Origin: Ensifer canadensis
GTDB taxonomy: Bacteria; Pseudomonadota; Alphaproteobacteria; Rhizobiales; Rhizobiaceae
DNA length: 64,000 bases
Direction of reading: 5' to 3'
Assembly (NCBI RefSeq): GCF_017488845.2
Contig: NZ_CP083370.1
Coordinates: forward strand, 2,170,001-2,234,000
The position numbers and the translations under genes are program-made. The notes under the pieces are model-generated. The model did no database searches. It had not been told where the DNA came from and worked only from the letters and a program-made list of their open reading frames with translations. Shown piece after piece: positions 52,140 to 62,606 of the stretch (the stretch's first letter is position 1; every line of letters starts with the position of its first letter).

Positions 52140-55100
52140 CTATTGCACGGTAATGTCGGGCAAGACGTCGAAATTCAGCCCCTGGCCGCCCGGTTTCTGC
52201 GGGCCTTCGACGGTACCTGTATTCGGCTGCGCCTGCGCTGGCGCGCCCAGCTGCTGTTGCTGCTGGCGTTCGCGTTCGGCCTGAGCAGCCTCTTCCGCCG
52301 CCTTGCGGGCCGCCTCGGCGCGGGCGGCGAGATCCGCCTTCACCCGCTCCGCCTCGACTGCCGCAGCGGCGCGGCGCCGTTCTTCGGCGATCGCCCGCAG
52401 GCGCTCGACTTCACGCTGCTGCGCCTTTGCCTTGTAGAGCTGCACCTCGCGGCGCAGCCGCTGCTTCTCAAGCACGTTGGCCTGCAGCGTCTCGACGCGC
52501 CGGCGCTCGCGCTCGAAGGCCCGAAGCGAGAGGAAATTCGAGAGATCGGCAACATCGAGGCTGACGCCTGGCGATGCCAGCAGTCCCGCGAAGCCGAGCC
52601 GCACGCGCGGCTCAGCGCCAGCAAGCGCCTCGTCACCCGGACGGAAAGTCATGTCGATGCCGGCATCGATGCGTTCTGCCGCAAGGTCGAGCGACGCCTC
52701 GCCGGCAAAAGCTGCGTTGCCGTCGGCGGCCGTCACGTTCTGTGCCCGCAGCACGCCGCCGGCGATGCTGAAGGGCACCTTGACCACACCGACGACCGAC
52801 TGGCCCGAAAACACCGTCGCCTCCGCCGCCTGGCGGATCGCGTCAGCTGAAATCTCCATCTTCAGCGCATCGGCAGTCGCCATCAACTGCGGCAGGGCGG
52901 CGCTGTTGATGCCGTTGAGTGTCACGCCGTTGAAGGTCGCAGTGCCCGAGCCGCTTGCCGAATGCGCCATGGCTTGCGCGTTCGCGCCCGATGCCTCCAG
53001 CGCCACGGACAGGTCGAAGGTGCCGGTGGCAACCGGCGCGCCTGCCCGCATCCAGCCCGCCTGCGCCAGATCGCCGCCCTTGACGTCGAGACGCGAGCGC
53101 AGGAAGCCGGAACCGTTGGCATTGCCGATCTGCACCCGGCCCTCAAGTTTGCCGCCGAGCCAGTCGCCGGTCGCGTCGGTGAAGGCGATCTCGTCGCCCT
53201 TCCATTCCATCTTGCCGACAAAATTTCCAACGGCGCCGTAGAAGCCCGGCCAGAAATTGGCCGCCTGCACATCCAGGGCCACGTTGAGGCCGGTCCAGGC
53301 CGCCTGGGCGACCGGCGTTTTCGACAGCGCGCCGGTCGACATGTCCTGAACCTGGCCGAGGATGCCCTCGGCGAGCCAGGCGAGATCGAGCGTTGCAAGG
53401 TTGATCTGGCCCTCCGCCTTGCCCGGCACCTTGCGGTCGATCGTCAGCGCGCCTGCAAAGCCGTTGTTATCCGCCTTGCCTTCGACCGTTGTAAGGGCGA
53501 TCGCCTCCGGTGTCGTCGCCACGTCGGCCGAAACAGAGATCGGCAGGCCACTGCCCGTCTGTGGCAGGGCGATGCCCTGCTGCAGCAGATAAGGTTCGAG
53601 GTCTTCCGTCTGCAGCGTCAGCTTGGCCTGGCCCTCGAGGAAATGGTCGCGCGAAAGATCGAAGCTGCCCTTGGCGGCAAGCGCCGTCTTCTCAGTGGTA
53701 AAGGTCACCGTGCCATTGGCGTTGGAGCCATCGGTGCTCTGCAGCTTGACCGAGAGGATGCCGTTGGCGTCCGCATCGAATGGCAGCGGATCGAACCCGG
53801 CCTGGCCGAGCAGCAACAGCGTCTGCGGGTTTTCGAGCGTCGCTTCGAGCAGCATGCCCTTGCCGGCAAGCGCCTGGGCCATGTCGGGCGCCTGATAGCT
53901 GGCGGCGATCTTGGTGCCGTTGGCCGTGCCGAAGATGCCGAAGGTCGCGGGCGCGTTGCCTTCCTTGTTGCCGGCGGTCAGCGTCACGTCGAAGGCGGCG
54001 TCCGTGTAGTACGGGCCAGCCTTGGTCAGCCGACGAAGGGCCGGATGATCGACGGCGTGCCGGCCGATCATTTCCAGGAACGGCGTCAGATCGTTGGCCG
54101 CGAGCTTCATCTTGGCCGAAATGACGGGCTTTGCGAGATCGCCGCTGGCGCGGCCGGAAAAGGCAAGCTGCGCGCCGGCAAGCGAGCCGATCGCCACGCG
54201 CTCGGCCTGTAGCTGGCCGTTCTTGAGCGTCACCACCGCCTGAACGTCGCGGGCATCTTCGCCGAAGGCGGAGAACTCGTCGGCCGAAAGGTCGGCAGCG
54301 ATCGCGTGCTGCATCAATGTCGAGGTCGAGGCATCGCCGGCGACGAGGCCAGCCAGCGCCTGCAAGGCTTCGAGATCGATGCGGTTGCCGTTTAGCTGCA
54401 GCGAAAGGTTCGGCTGCTGCTCGGCGAAGGACTGGCGCTCGAGCCGCCCCTTGAGGCTGGCATCGCCGGCCGCGACTTCAAGGTTTTCGAACTGCTGCAG
54501 CGTGTCGGTCAGGTTGACGGTTGCCGAAAAACCCGCGGTCTTCAGCTTGCGGATGGCCGGGTCGACAGAGCCGGCCAGCCAGCTCGCCAGCCCCGACGGC
54601 TGGTTGGACGCGAGCAGCAGGTCGCCGCGGAAGGAGCGCTGACCCTTGAGGTTGAGCCGTCCCTTGGCCTCGAGCTGGGTGCGACCGGGCAGAAGCGCCA
54701 CGACATTGTCGATTACCCATCCGGCGCCATCAGGCTGTACGTCGATGCGCACGTCGCGCACCGTCGTATCGCCGATGACGATCGCCGGCAGCTTCAAACT
54801 GGCCCTGCCCGGCACCTGCGGAATGGGAATGTCGGCAGCGATCGCCAGCATCGCTTCCAGCCGCTGGCGCATGGAGATCGCCGGGTCGCGCCCGGTCTTG
54901 CCGTTGCTGCCGGAATTGCCGATGCGGCTGACGTCGATCTGCTGGCCGTCGGCAATTAGCAGGAACTTCTGCTCCTTGCCGGTGTCGAGCGTCGCCTCGC
55001 CGGTCACCACGTAAGGATCATCCGAAGGACCGACCTCGAAGCGATACTCCGGCACACGGATGCTCTCATTGGTCAGCTGGAAATCGCCGTTGATGCGCAG

Positions 55101-55877
55101 CGGCGCATGGTCGTCGACTTCTTTGGCCTCGCCCTGCGGGCGGTTTTCGGTCAGCGTGAAGCGGCCGCCGTAAAGCGGCTTGAAGTCGACGATCTTCAGC
55201 GCGCCATCGAGCTCGACGCCGAATGGACGCTTGTCCGGCGTCACCCGCGCCTTGAGGCTGAGCGCGCCCGCCTCGTCCACCTTGTTACTGGCAAAGGCAA
55301 AACTGCCGGCCTCGCCGTCCAATGCCGCACGACCTTCGACCTTCCAGGGGCCGGCCAGCGACCGGGCCGAAAGATCGGCGGCAAGGTCGGTCACGCGCCG
55401 GGTGCGGCCGGTCTGCTCGTCGATGAATTCGATCTCGCCCTGGGTGATCTCTACGTTTTCAAGCACCACCGTCTTGGCGGGGATCGCCGTGCGCGTACCA
55501 CGCGCCCAGTCGAGCGTACCGTCGGAAAGCAGCCGGACCTTGGCCTTGGGCCGGTCGAGGCGCATGTCGAAGATTAGCGCTTCGCCACTCAGGAACGGCG
55601 CAAGCTCCGCGCTCATCGAGAATTGTTCGACCTGGATCAGCGGTTCGCGCGCATCGCTGCCGCCGACACGCACGTCGTTGAGCGTCACGGTCGGGAACGG
55701 GATCAGGCGTGCGTCGACGCGGCCGTGCACGACGACGGGTTTGCCCATGATGCGGCTAGCCTCGCGCTCGAATTCCTTGCGGAAACCCGTCCAGTCGATG
55801 AACCACGGGGCGATCAGCGCCGCAAAGAGCGCAACAACCACAAGACCGCCGATGGCAACCAGAATTCGCGAAAGCAC
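52140..55877 (-). CDS. AsmA-family protein, 1245 aa
   Basis: Large inner-membrane-anchored periplasmic protein of the AsmA/TamB-like bridge family, linked to phospholipid or outer-membrane transport. One N-terminal membrane segment (ILVAIGGLVVVALFAALIAPWF), the AsmA start motif DWTGFRKEFEREASRIMGKPV, then long beta-strand repeats; AsmA_2-like region with GSGTATFNGVTLNGINSAAL near the C-terminus and a final Arg/Ala/Gln-rich coiled-coil tail (about 1150-1220). Start at ATG 55877. Confidence 0.9.
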   Translation of the reverse strand: MLSRILVAIGGLVVVALFAALIAPWFIDWTGFRKEFEREASRIMGKPVVVHGRVDARLIPFPTVTLNDVRVGGSDAREPLIQVEQFSMSAELAPFLSGEALIFDMRLDRPKAKVRLLSDGTLDWARGTRTAIPAKTVVLENVEITQGEIEFIDEQTGRTRRVTDLAADLSARSLAGPWKVEGRAALDGEAGSFAFASNKVDEAGALSLKARVTPDKRPFGVELDGALKIVDFKPLYGGRFTLTENRPQGEAKEVDDHAPLRINGDFQLTNESIRVPEYRFEVGPSDDPYVVTGEATLDTGKEQKFLLIADGQQIDVSRIGNSGSNGKTGRDPAISMRQRLEAMLAIAADIPIPQVPGRASLKLPAIVIGDTTVRDVRIDVQPDGAGWVIDNVVALLPGRTQLEAKGRLNLKGQRSFRGDLLLASNQPSGLASWLAGSVDPAIRKLKTAGFSATVNLTDTLQQFENLEVAAGDASLKGRLERQSFAEQQPNLSLQLNGNRIDLEALQALAGLVAGDASTSTLMQHAIAADLSADEFSAFGEDARDVQAVVTLKNGQLQAERVAIGSLAGAQLAFSGRASGDLAKPVISAKMKLAANDLTPFLEMIGRHAVDHPALRRLTKAGPYYTDAAFDVTLTAGNKEGNAPATFGIFGTANGTKIAASYQAPDMAQALAGKGMLLEATLENPQTLLLLGQAGFDPLPFDADANGILSVKLQSTDGSNANGTVTFTTEKTALAAKGSFDLSRDHFLEGQAKLTLQTEDLEPYLLQQGIALPQTGSGLPISVSADVATTPEAIALTTVEGKADNNGFAGALTIDRKVPGKAEGQINLATLDLAWLAEGILGQVQDMSTGALSKTPVAQAAWTGLNVALDVQAANFWPGFYGAVGNFVGKMEWKGDEIAFTDATGDWLGGKLEGRVQIGNANGSGFLRSRLDVKGGDLAQAGWMRAGAPVATGTFDLSVALEASGANAQAMAHSASGSGTATFNGVTLNGINSAALPQLMATADALKMEISADAIRQAAEATVFSGQSVVGVVKVPFSIAGGVLRAQNVTAADGNAAFAGEASLDLAAERIDAGIDMTFRPGDEALAGAEPRVRLGFAGLLASPGVSLDVADLSNFLSLRAFERERRRVETLQANVLEKQRLRREVQLYKAKAQQREVERLRAIAEERRRAAAAVEAERVKADLAARAEAARKAAEEAAQAERERQQQQQLGAPAQAQPNTGTVEGPQKPGGQGLNFDVLPDITVQ

Positions 55878-56044
55878 CGTGCCTACATTCCCATCAAGTT
55901 CTCGGGGCGCCTGTCGACGCCGTCTGCGTCCATATGAACGCCAAAGGGACGTTTCCGTCCATTACAATTGCGCGGGCGCGCCCGCCTTTGCCCCAAAGGG
56001 GTAGTGGCCGCGCGGCCGCGTGTCCCCTCGCCCGTCGTCTCGCG

Positions 56045-57490
56045 TCAGGCGAAGATCTTGCCGGGGTTGAAGATATTCTGCGGGTCGAGAGAACGCTTGA
56101 CCTGCCGCATCAGATCCAGCGCGTCGCCGAGTTCGGCTTCGAGGAACGGCATCTTGCCCTGACCGATGCCGTGTTCGCCGGTGCAGGTCCCGTCCATCGA
56201 CAGCGCCCGCGCATTCAGCCGCTCGACGAAGGCCTCGGCCCGCGCCACGTCGGCGGCGTCCTTGTCGTCAAACAGCAGGCCGACGTGGAAGTTGCCGTCG
56301 CCCGCGTGGCCGACGATCGGTGCCGTCAGACCGTGCTGGGCGATGTCGTCATGGGTCGCCGCAACGCAATCGGCCAGCCGCGAGATCGGCACACAGACAT
56401 CGGTGGAGAGAATTGCAGCCCCGGGGATCAGGCTCTTCTGGGCCCAGTAGGCGTTGTGCCGCGCCTTCCACAGCCGCGCCCGCTCTTCCGGGTTGGTCGT
56501 CCAGATGAAGCCGCTAGAGCCGAATTCCGACGCAATTTCGGCAAAGTGCCGCGATTGCATCTCGACGCTCTCGCTGTTCCCATGGAATTCGACAAAAAGC
56601 GTCGGCGTTTCCTCATAGGAAAGGCCGGAGTAGCCGTTGCACGCCTTCATCTGCAAAGCGTCCAACAGCTCGATGCGGGCGACCGGAATGCCGGACTGGA
56701 TCGTCAGGATCACCGCGTTGCAGGCATCGGCAATCGTCGGGAACGGGCAGACGCCGCCGGAGATGACCTCGGGAATGCCCTGCAGCCGGAGCGTGATCGA
56801 GGTGATGACGCCGAGCGTGCCCTCGGCCCCGACGAAGAGCCGGGTCAGGTCATAGCCGGCAGACGACTTGCGTGCCCGATGCGCGGTGCGCACCTCGCGC
56901 CCGTCTGATGTCACCACCGTCAGCGCCAGCACATTGTCCTTCATCGTGCCGTAGCGCACCGCGTTGGTGCCGGACGCCCGCGTCGAGGCCATGCCGCCGA
57001 TCGAGGCGTTGGCGCCGGGATCGATCGGGAAGAACAGGCCGGTGTCGCGCAGATAGGTGTTCAGCTCCTCGCGGGTGATGCCGGGCTCGACCCGGCAATC
57101 CAAGTCTTCCGCGTTGACCTCGAGCACCCGGTTCATCCGCATCATGTCGACGGAAATGCCACCGTTCGGCGCGTTGACGTGGCCCTCGAGCGAGGATCCG
57201 GTGCCAAAGGGAATGAGCGGCACGGCATTTGCGGCTGCGATCGCAACGATCTCGCGCACCTCGTCGGCACTCTCGGGGAAGACGACGCCATCGGGAAGCT
57301 GCGCCGGGATGTAGGTGGTGGTGTGGGCATGCTGGGCACGGATCGCTTCGCCCGTCTGGAACCGATCGCCGAATCGGGCAGCAAGCTGCCCCTTTGCGGT
57401 TTCGATCCCGGTTTCGTTTCTCGAGCCAGCTCTGATCGCCTTCAATGCCACGGAAAACGTCCCTTCTTCATGCCATTCGCGCTGCCCCAT
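56045..57490 (-). CDS. FAD-linked oxidase, D-lactate dehydrogenase (cytochrome)-like, 481 aa
   Basis: Oxidises a 2-hydroxy acid and passes electrons to the respiratory chain. FAD-binding domain: PFGTGSSLEGHVNAPNGGIS, VDPGITREELN-like VEPGITREELNTYL, ASTRASGTNAVRYG. C-terminal FAD-oxidase domain: GHAGDGNFHVGLL (metal-binding His) and CTGEHGIGQGKM. D-lactate is the most likely substrate; glycolate (GlcD) or D-2-hydroxyglutarate are alternatives. No partner subunits are adjacent. Confidence 0.9.
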   Translation of the reverse strand: MGQREWHEEGTFSVALKAIRAGSRNETGIETAKGQLAARFGDRFQTGEAIRAQHAHTTTYIPAQLPDGVVFPESADEVREIVAIAAANAVPLIPFGTGSSLEGHVNAPNGGISVDMMRMNRVLEVNAEDLDCRVEPGITREELNTYLRDTGLFFPIDPGANASIGGMASTRASGTNAVRYGTMKDNVLALTVVTSDGREVRTAHRARKSSAGYDLTRLFVGAEGTLGVITSITLRLQGIPEVISGGVCPFPTIADACNAVILTIQSGIPVARIELLDALQMKACNGYSGLSYEETPTLFVEFHGNSESVEMQSRHFAEIASEFGSSGFIWTTNPEERARLWKARHNAYWAQKSLIPGAAILSTDVCVPISRLADCVAATHDDIAQHGLTAPIVGHAGDGNFHVGLLFDDKDAADVARAEAFVERLNARALSMDGTCTGEHGIGQGKMPFLEAELGDALDLMRQVKRSLDPQNIFNPGKIFA

Positions 57491-57762
57491 TCCGACATAG
57501 GGGAAGCGCTTTCATTTCAAGGCGCTACTGTGCAAATCGGAATCACTTTGTCCAGACGTTCACGCAGTCTCCGGCAGACTATCGCGTGAAAACGCCGCTG
57601 GTGAGACCTGAGTGTCACAAAGCTTTCGCATTGCGACGGATAACGTCGATCAGAATTCCCTCCCGGATCTGCCCTTGAGCCGGCAGCTCTGCGCCCAACG
57701 ACGACACCTATCGTTGTGCAGCCCCTGACGGTATATACTGAAGGGAGAGAGGAGAAGGTCAA

Positions 57763-58208
57763 ATGCTCGGTCTGCTCGGTCTGCTCGCTTTGTTTACCGC
57801 AGCGGTATTCTTCGGCGCCGCCGTCTACATCAACGTCGCCGAACACCCGGCAAGGCTTCACCTCGATGAGCGGCCCTCGCCCAATGGGTGCCGGCCTACC
57901 GGCGAGGTTTCGAGATGCAAGCCTCGCTCGCAATCATCTCGGGCCTGCTCGGCGCTGCCGCATGGTGGCAGAGTGACAATGCACTTTGGGGCCTAGGGGC
58001 AGCAATCATCATTCTGAACTGGCCCTACACGATCCTCGTCATCATGCCGATCAACCGACGCCTCGAGGCAACGCGGCCGGATGAGGCGAGCGAGGAAACC
58101 CGCGCGCTTCTCCGCCGCTGGGCGAGGCTCCACGCCGGCAGGAGTGCGCTGGGCGCGATCGCAGCGGTGGTCTTTCTGATCGCCGCCTGGCTTGAACTTC
58201 AGGGTTAG
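57763..58208 (+). pseudogene. DUF1772-family membrane protein, frameshifted
   Basis: The first frame (from 57763) gives [33 protein letters not shown]; the remainder ([60 protein letters not shown]) continues in another frame to 58208. Restoring one base near 57874 (CGGCCCTCGC, where a further C is expected) would give a normal four-helix DUF1772 protein of about 148 residues. Either a young pseudogene or a sequencing error. Confidence 0.8.
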
Positions 58209-58284
58209 CGCTTTTTAGAGCCAGGGAGCAGCGCGACAGGCGGTCAGCGTTGACATCTTCGCTGCCGACGCTGAGAGCCCGCCG

Positions 58285-61200
58285 CTATTTCGTTTCGAGC
58301 GCGGCCGCCGCTTCCATTTCCTCGTGCAGCTTGCGCTCCTCGTCCGCATGCGGCTTCGTGAGCCCAGCAATGACGAGATAGGCGACCGGCGTGAGATAGA
58401 GCGTCACGACCACGGCAAGGCCGAGCCCGCCGACCAGCACCCAGCCGAGCGCAATGCGCGCCTCGGCACCGGCACCGCTTGCCAGCACCAGCGGCACCGC
58501 GCCGACGATGGTGGCGATCATCGTCATCATCACCGGCCTGAGGCGAATGTTGGCGGCGTTCTCGATCGCCGTGCGCACATCCTGGCCGCGATCACGCAGC
58601 TGGTTGGCGAATTCGACGATCAGGATGCCGTTCTTCGCCATGATGCCGACAAGCATGACCAGGCCGATCTGGCTGTAGATGTTAAGCGTGTTGCCGGTCA
58701 TGATCATCGCAAAGATCGCGCAGGCAAGCCCGAGCGGCACCGTCGCCATGATGATGAAGCCGCTGATGAAGCTTTCGAACTGCGCCGCCAGCACCAGGAA
58801 GATGATGACGAGGGCAAAGCCGAAGGTGATGACGAGGCCGTTGGCGTTCTCGTTGAGGGTGGCAGCCTCGGCCAGCGGCATGATGCGCGAGCCCGGCGGC
58901 AGCAGCGGCTCGGCCATCTGCTCGACCATGGTCAGCGCCTCACCGAGCGCCAGGTCGGACTTGAGCCCGGCCGACAGCGACACGGCGCGAAGCTGCGATT
59001 CGCGCGAGAGCTGCGGCGCCACGGCGGTTTCCTCGACGCTGGCGATCGTCGACATCGGCACGATCTTGCCGTCGCCGGCTTTCAGAAAGATGTTCTGCAG
59101 GTCGGTCGGGTCGTTGACCGGATTGGTCGAGGACAGGAGCTTGACCGGGTAGGATTCGCCGTCGACATAGACATCGACGACGCTGTTGCCGTCGAGCATC
59201 GCCTGCAGCGCCCAGGCAAGGCCGCCGATATCGACGCCCATGTCGGATGCCCGCTCGCGGTCGATGGTGATCGAAAGCTGCGCCTGGTTGGCCTCATAGT
59301 TCAGCCGCACATTCTCGAAGCGCCCGGTGTCTTCCATCTGGCGCACCAGCTTTGCCGCGGCATCGCCGAGCTTGGTGTAGTCGTTACCAACAAGCGCCAC
59401 CTGCAGGCCGCTGCCGGCGCCGCGAATGCCGAGGCTGTTGGGCTGCATCGCAAACACCCGCACCGAGGGGATGCGCGCCGTCACCTTGTTGATGTCGGAG
59501 ACGATCTGCTGCTGGCTGCGGTCGCGCTTGTCCCAGGGGGCAAGCGTCAGCACCATGAAGCCGCTATTGGCCGAACCACCCTGGCCGGAGATCGAGAAGA
59601 TGTTGTCGATCTCGCCGGATTTGACCAGCGGCTGCAGCCCGTCCTCGATCCGGCGCATCTGCGCCTGCGCATATTCCAGCGACACGCCCTGCGGCGCGTT
59701 GATGCGCATCATCACCTGCGAGCGGTCCTCGCTCGGTGTCAGTTCCGATTTCAGCGTCATGAAGCCGATGCCGCCCATGGCGGTGAAGAAGGCGGCAACG
59801 ACGAAGACGATCAGCGGCGCATTGAGGCAACCGCGCAACGTGACCCGGTAGAATTCCGAAGCCCGTGCCCCGAACCGGCGCATCGGCCCCGGCTTCTCGT
59901 TGTGGGCCTCCTTTGTCAGCATGCGCGATGCCAGCATCGGGCAGAGCGTCAGCGACACGAAGGACGAAAGCAGGATCGAGAAGGCGAGCACGAAGCCGAA
60001 CTCGCGGAAGAGCCCGCCTGTCTGGCCCGGCAGGAAGGACAGCGGCACGAACACGGCCGCAAGCGTCGCGGTCGTCGCCAGCACCGCGAAGAACACTTCG
60101 AGCGTGCCGTGCACGGCCGCGGCCCTTGGGCCCAGCCCTTCGGCCCGCCGTCGCACGATGTTTTCCAGAACCACGATCGCATCATCGACCACGAGCCCCG
60201 TGGCGAGCACGATCGCCAGCAGCGTCAGGATGTTGATCGAGAAGCCGGCCATGTAGATCGCCGCCACCGTCCCGATCAGCGCGATCGGCATGGTGATGGT
60301 CGGGATCAGCGTTGCGCGCCAGTCGAGCAGGAACATGTAGATGACGAGCGTGACGATGAAGATCGCCACGCCCAGCGCAATCTCGACCTCGTGGATGGCG
60401 CCGTTGATGAAGACGGCGTCGTCGCTGGTGATCCTGAGCTGCGTGCCCTCGGGAAGAATCTGCGTCTGGATCGTCTCGACGACCTTGCGCACGCCCTCGG
60501 AAATATCGACGGTATTGGATTGCGCCTGGCGGATGATGCCGAGGCCGATGCCCTGGCGGCCGTTGGAGCGCAGCGCCGTGGTGCCTGAATCGGGTCCGAG
60601 CGTCACCGTGCCGATGTCGCGCAGCCGCACATTGTTGACGAGGATGAGGTTTTCGAATTGCTCCGGCGTCTGCAGGTCGGCGGTGGCGCGCACCGAAATG
60701 TCCTGGCTGGCGCTCGTGAGCTTGCCGGCCGGCACGTCATAGGAGGCGTTGGCAAGGGCCGTCCTGAGGTCTGCCACCGTCACGCCGCGCCCGGCAAGCT
60801 TGGCTTGGTCGAGGTCGATGCGAAAGATTTTTTCCTGGTCGCCATAGACGGCAACGTCGGCGACGCCCTCGACGGCGGCCAGCCGGTCGCTGATCTCGTT
60901 TTCGACGAGCAGCGTCATGTCTTCCATCGACATGGTATCGGAGGTCAGCGCCAGGCGCATGATCGGTTGGCTGTCGGCGTCCGCCTTGACGATGCTCGGC
61001 TCGTCCGCCTGGTCGGGCAGCTGGTTGCGAACGCGCCCCAGCGCATCGCGGATATCGTTGGCCGCCTGGCCGATGTCGGTGGTGTCGGAGAATTGCAGCG
61101 TCACGCGGCTGCGGCCGAAGGACGAGGTCGAGGAGATGTCGCGGATGCCCTGCACGCGCGAGACCGCACCTTCGACGACCGATGTCACCTCGCGGTCCAT

Positions 61201-61425
61201 GGTCTCGGGTGCTGCACCGTCGAGCGTCGTCGTCACGGAGACGACCGGCTGGTCGACCTGCGGCAGTTCGCGGATCTCGATGCCGTTCCAGGCCGCAAGG
61301 CCGGCGACGACGATCAGCGTGTTGACGACCAGGGCGAAGATCGGCCGGCGGATGAAAAGCGCGGTGAAGCCGGTCTTGCCGGCCTCGCGCGCGGTCTGGT
61401 GGCCGGGTTCCTTCGCGCCGCTCAC
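58285..61425 (-). CDS. RND-family multidrug efflux permease (HAE1 type), 1046 aa
   Basis: Proton-driven inner-membrane pump. Twelve membrane helices and two large periplasmic loops are evident; helix 4 has the proton-relay pair in TGLVVDDAIVVLENI, and the N-terminus has FIRRPIFALVVNTLIVVAG. Length is normal for AcrB-like proteins. It overlaps the adaptor gene by 4 bp. No outer-membrane channel gene is adjacent. Confidence 0.95.
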   Translation of the reverse strand: MSGAKEPGHQTAREAGKTGFTALFIRRPIFALVVNTLIVVAGLAAWNGIEIRELPQVDQPVVSVTTTLDGAAPETMDREVTSVVEGAVSRVQGIRDISSTSSFGRSRVTLQFSDTTDIGQAANDIRDALGRVRNQLPDQADEPSIVKADADSQPIMRLALTSDTMSMEDMTLLVENEISDRLAAVEGVADVAVYGDQEKIFRIDLDQAKLAGRGVTVADLRTALANASYDVPAGKLTSASQDISVRATADLQTPEQFENLILVNNVRLRDIGTVTLGPDSGTTALRSNGRQGIGLGIIRQAQSNTVDISEGVRKVVETIQTQILPEGTQLRITSDDAVFINGAIHEVEIALGVAIFIVTLVIYMFLLDWRATLIPTITMPIALIGTVAAIYMAGFSINILTLLAIVLATGLVVDDAIVVLENIVRRRAEGLGPRAAAVHGTLEVFFAVLATTATLAAVFVPLSFLPGQTGGLFREFGFVLAFSILLSSFVSLTLCPMLASRMLTKEAHNEKPGPMRRFGARASEFYRVTLRGCLNAPLIVFVVAAFFTAMGGIGFMTLKSELTPSEDRSQVMMRINAPQGVSLEYAQAQMRRIEDGLQPLVKSGEIDNIFSISGQGGSANSGFMVLTLAPWDKRDRSQQQIVSDINKVTARIPSVRVFAMQPNSLGIRGAGSGLQVALVGNDYTKLGDAAAKLVRQMEDTGRFENVRLNYEANQAQLSITIDRERASDMGVDIGGLAWALQAMLDGNSVVDVYVDGESYPVKLLSSTNPVNDPTDLQNIFLKAGDGKIVPMSTIASVEETAVAPQLSRESQLRAVSLSAGLKSDLALGEALTMVEQMAEPLLPPGSRIMPLAEAATLNENANGLVITFGFALVIIFLVLAAQFESFISGFIIMATVPLGLACAIFAMIMTGNTLNIYSQIGLVMLVGIMAKNGILIVEFANQLRDRGQDVRTAIENAANIRLRPVMMTMIATIVGAVPLVLASGAGAEARIALGWVLVGGLGLAVVVTLYLTPVAYLVIAGLTKPHADEERKLHEEMEAAAALETK

Positions 61426-62606
61426 TTCCCGTCCTCCGCGACCTTCTGCGCGGCATCGCGGCGCTCGCGCCCGGCAATGCGCACGTCGCCGCCGTCGCGC
61501 AGCCGCTGCACACCTTCGGTGACGACTTCGTCGCCTTCGCTCAAGGCCGCATCAACCAGCACCTTGTCGGGGTTGCGCTGGATGATCTTGACCGGAACCC
61601 GCTCGCTCTTGTCGGCGCTGACACGCCAGACATAGGAGCCTTCGGAGCTCCACTGGATCGCGAGCGGATCGACGGTCGGATAGGTGTCGCCATCGAATGC
61701 CATGGTCACCGAGAAGGACATGCCCGCCCGCAACGTGTCGTCAGGATTTTCCAGCCGCGCCCGCACGCGCAGCGTCCGGCTTGCCTGGTCCAGGCGGTTG
61801 TCGATGGCGTGAATGACGCCCTCGAGTTGGCTGCCCGGCTGGGCAATGGCGTGCGCTGTCACCGGCTGGCCGACGACGATCTTGCTCGCAAAACGCTCCG
61901 GCACCCAGAAGTCGACGAGGATTTCCGAGCGGTCGTCGACCACGGCGATCGGCGTCGTCGTGGTGACGTAGTCGCCGACATTGACGGTGATGATGCCGAC
62001 AACGCCCTGCGACGGCGCAACGATATCGCGGCGCTTGAGGTCGAGCTCGGCGGTCTTGAGCGCAAGCTCCGCGGCCTGCATGGCGATTTCGGCGTCGCGC
62101 ACGTCGACGGCGGTCACCGCGCGCGCTGTGCTGAGGTTGCGATAGCGCTCCAGTTTTTCGCGGGCACTGTCGCGCGTCAGCCGCGCCTGGTCGGCAGCAA
62201 TCTTCTGGTCGTCGCTATCGAGCTTGGCGATCACCTGCCCCTGCGCCACCTTTTCGCCGGAGCGCACGAGAATTTCGGTGAGGTTGCCGGTGGCCGTCGG
62301 CGTCACGGTGACGGAGTGGATCGCCTCGCCGTTGCCGATCGCGTTCAGCCGGTCATTGACGACAGACGTTGCCGAAGGGCGAACCATGACGAGGATGGCG
62401 TCGTTGCCGCCCTGCCTGCGTCCGCCGCTGCCTTGGCCGCCCTCGCCCCCAGCGGCACCGCTCTGCTTGGAGATGGCATCGATCAGCGGATGCGAGACAC
62501 CGATCGCGGCCAGCGTTTCGCCTGCTCCGGGCACGAACCGCACCCAGACGCCGGCACCCACCAAAAGCACAACGGCGCTCACCGCCAGCTGTTTCCAAAC
62601 CCGCAT
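61422..62606 (-). CDS. RND efflux periplasmic adaptor (membrane fusion protein), 394 aa
   Basis: HlyD/MdtA-type adaptor: an N-terminal anchor (LAVSAVVLLVGAGVWVRFVP), lipoyl halves (GNLTEILVRSGEKVAQGQVI and VVGIITVNVGDYVTTTTPIAV), an alpha-hairpin between them, and a beta-barrel (GQPVTAHAIAQPGSQLEGVI). A low-complexity segment GGEGGQGSGGRRQGG lies at about 53-67. First gene of the pump operon. Confidence 0.95.
   Translation of the reverse strand: MRVWKQLAVSAVVLLVGAGVWVRFVPGAGETLAAIGVSHPLIDAISKQSGAAGGEGGQGSGGRRQGGNDAILVMVRPSATSVVNDRLNAIGNGEAIHSVTVTPTATGNLTEILVRSGEKVAQGQVIAKLDSDDQKIAADQARLTRDSAREKLERYRNLSTARAVTAVDVRDAEIAMQAAELALKTAELDLKRRDIVAPSQGVVGIITVNVGDYVTTTTPIAVVDDRSEILVDFWVPERFASKIVVGQPVTAHAIAQPGSQLEGVIHAIDNRLDQASRTLRVRARLENPDDTLRAGMSFSVTMAFDGDTYPTVDPLAIQWSSEGSYVWRVSADKSERVPVKIIQRNPDKVLVDAALSEGDEVVTEGVQRLRDGGDVRIAGRERRDAAQKVAEDGK

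Noticed and set aside
52962..54212. 416-residue open frame antisense to the AsmA gene
   Set aside because: Low-complexity Arg/Gly/Leu composition and no motifs; a shadow of the 1245-residue gene.
58324..60588. 754-residue open frame antisense to the RND permease
   Set aside because: Very His/Arg/Asp-rich with no recognisable domain; it mirrors the GC-rich codon pattern of the real gene on the other strand.
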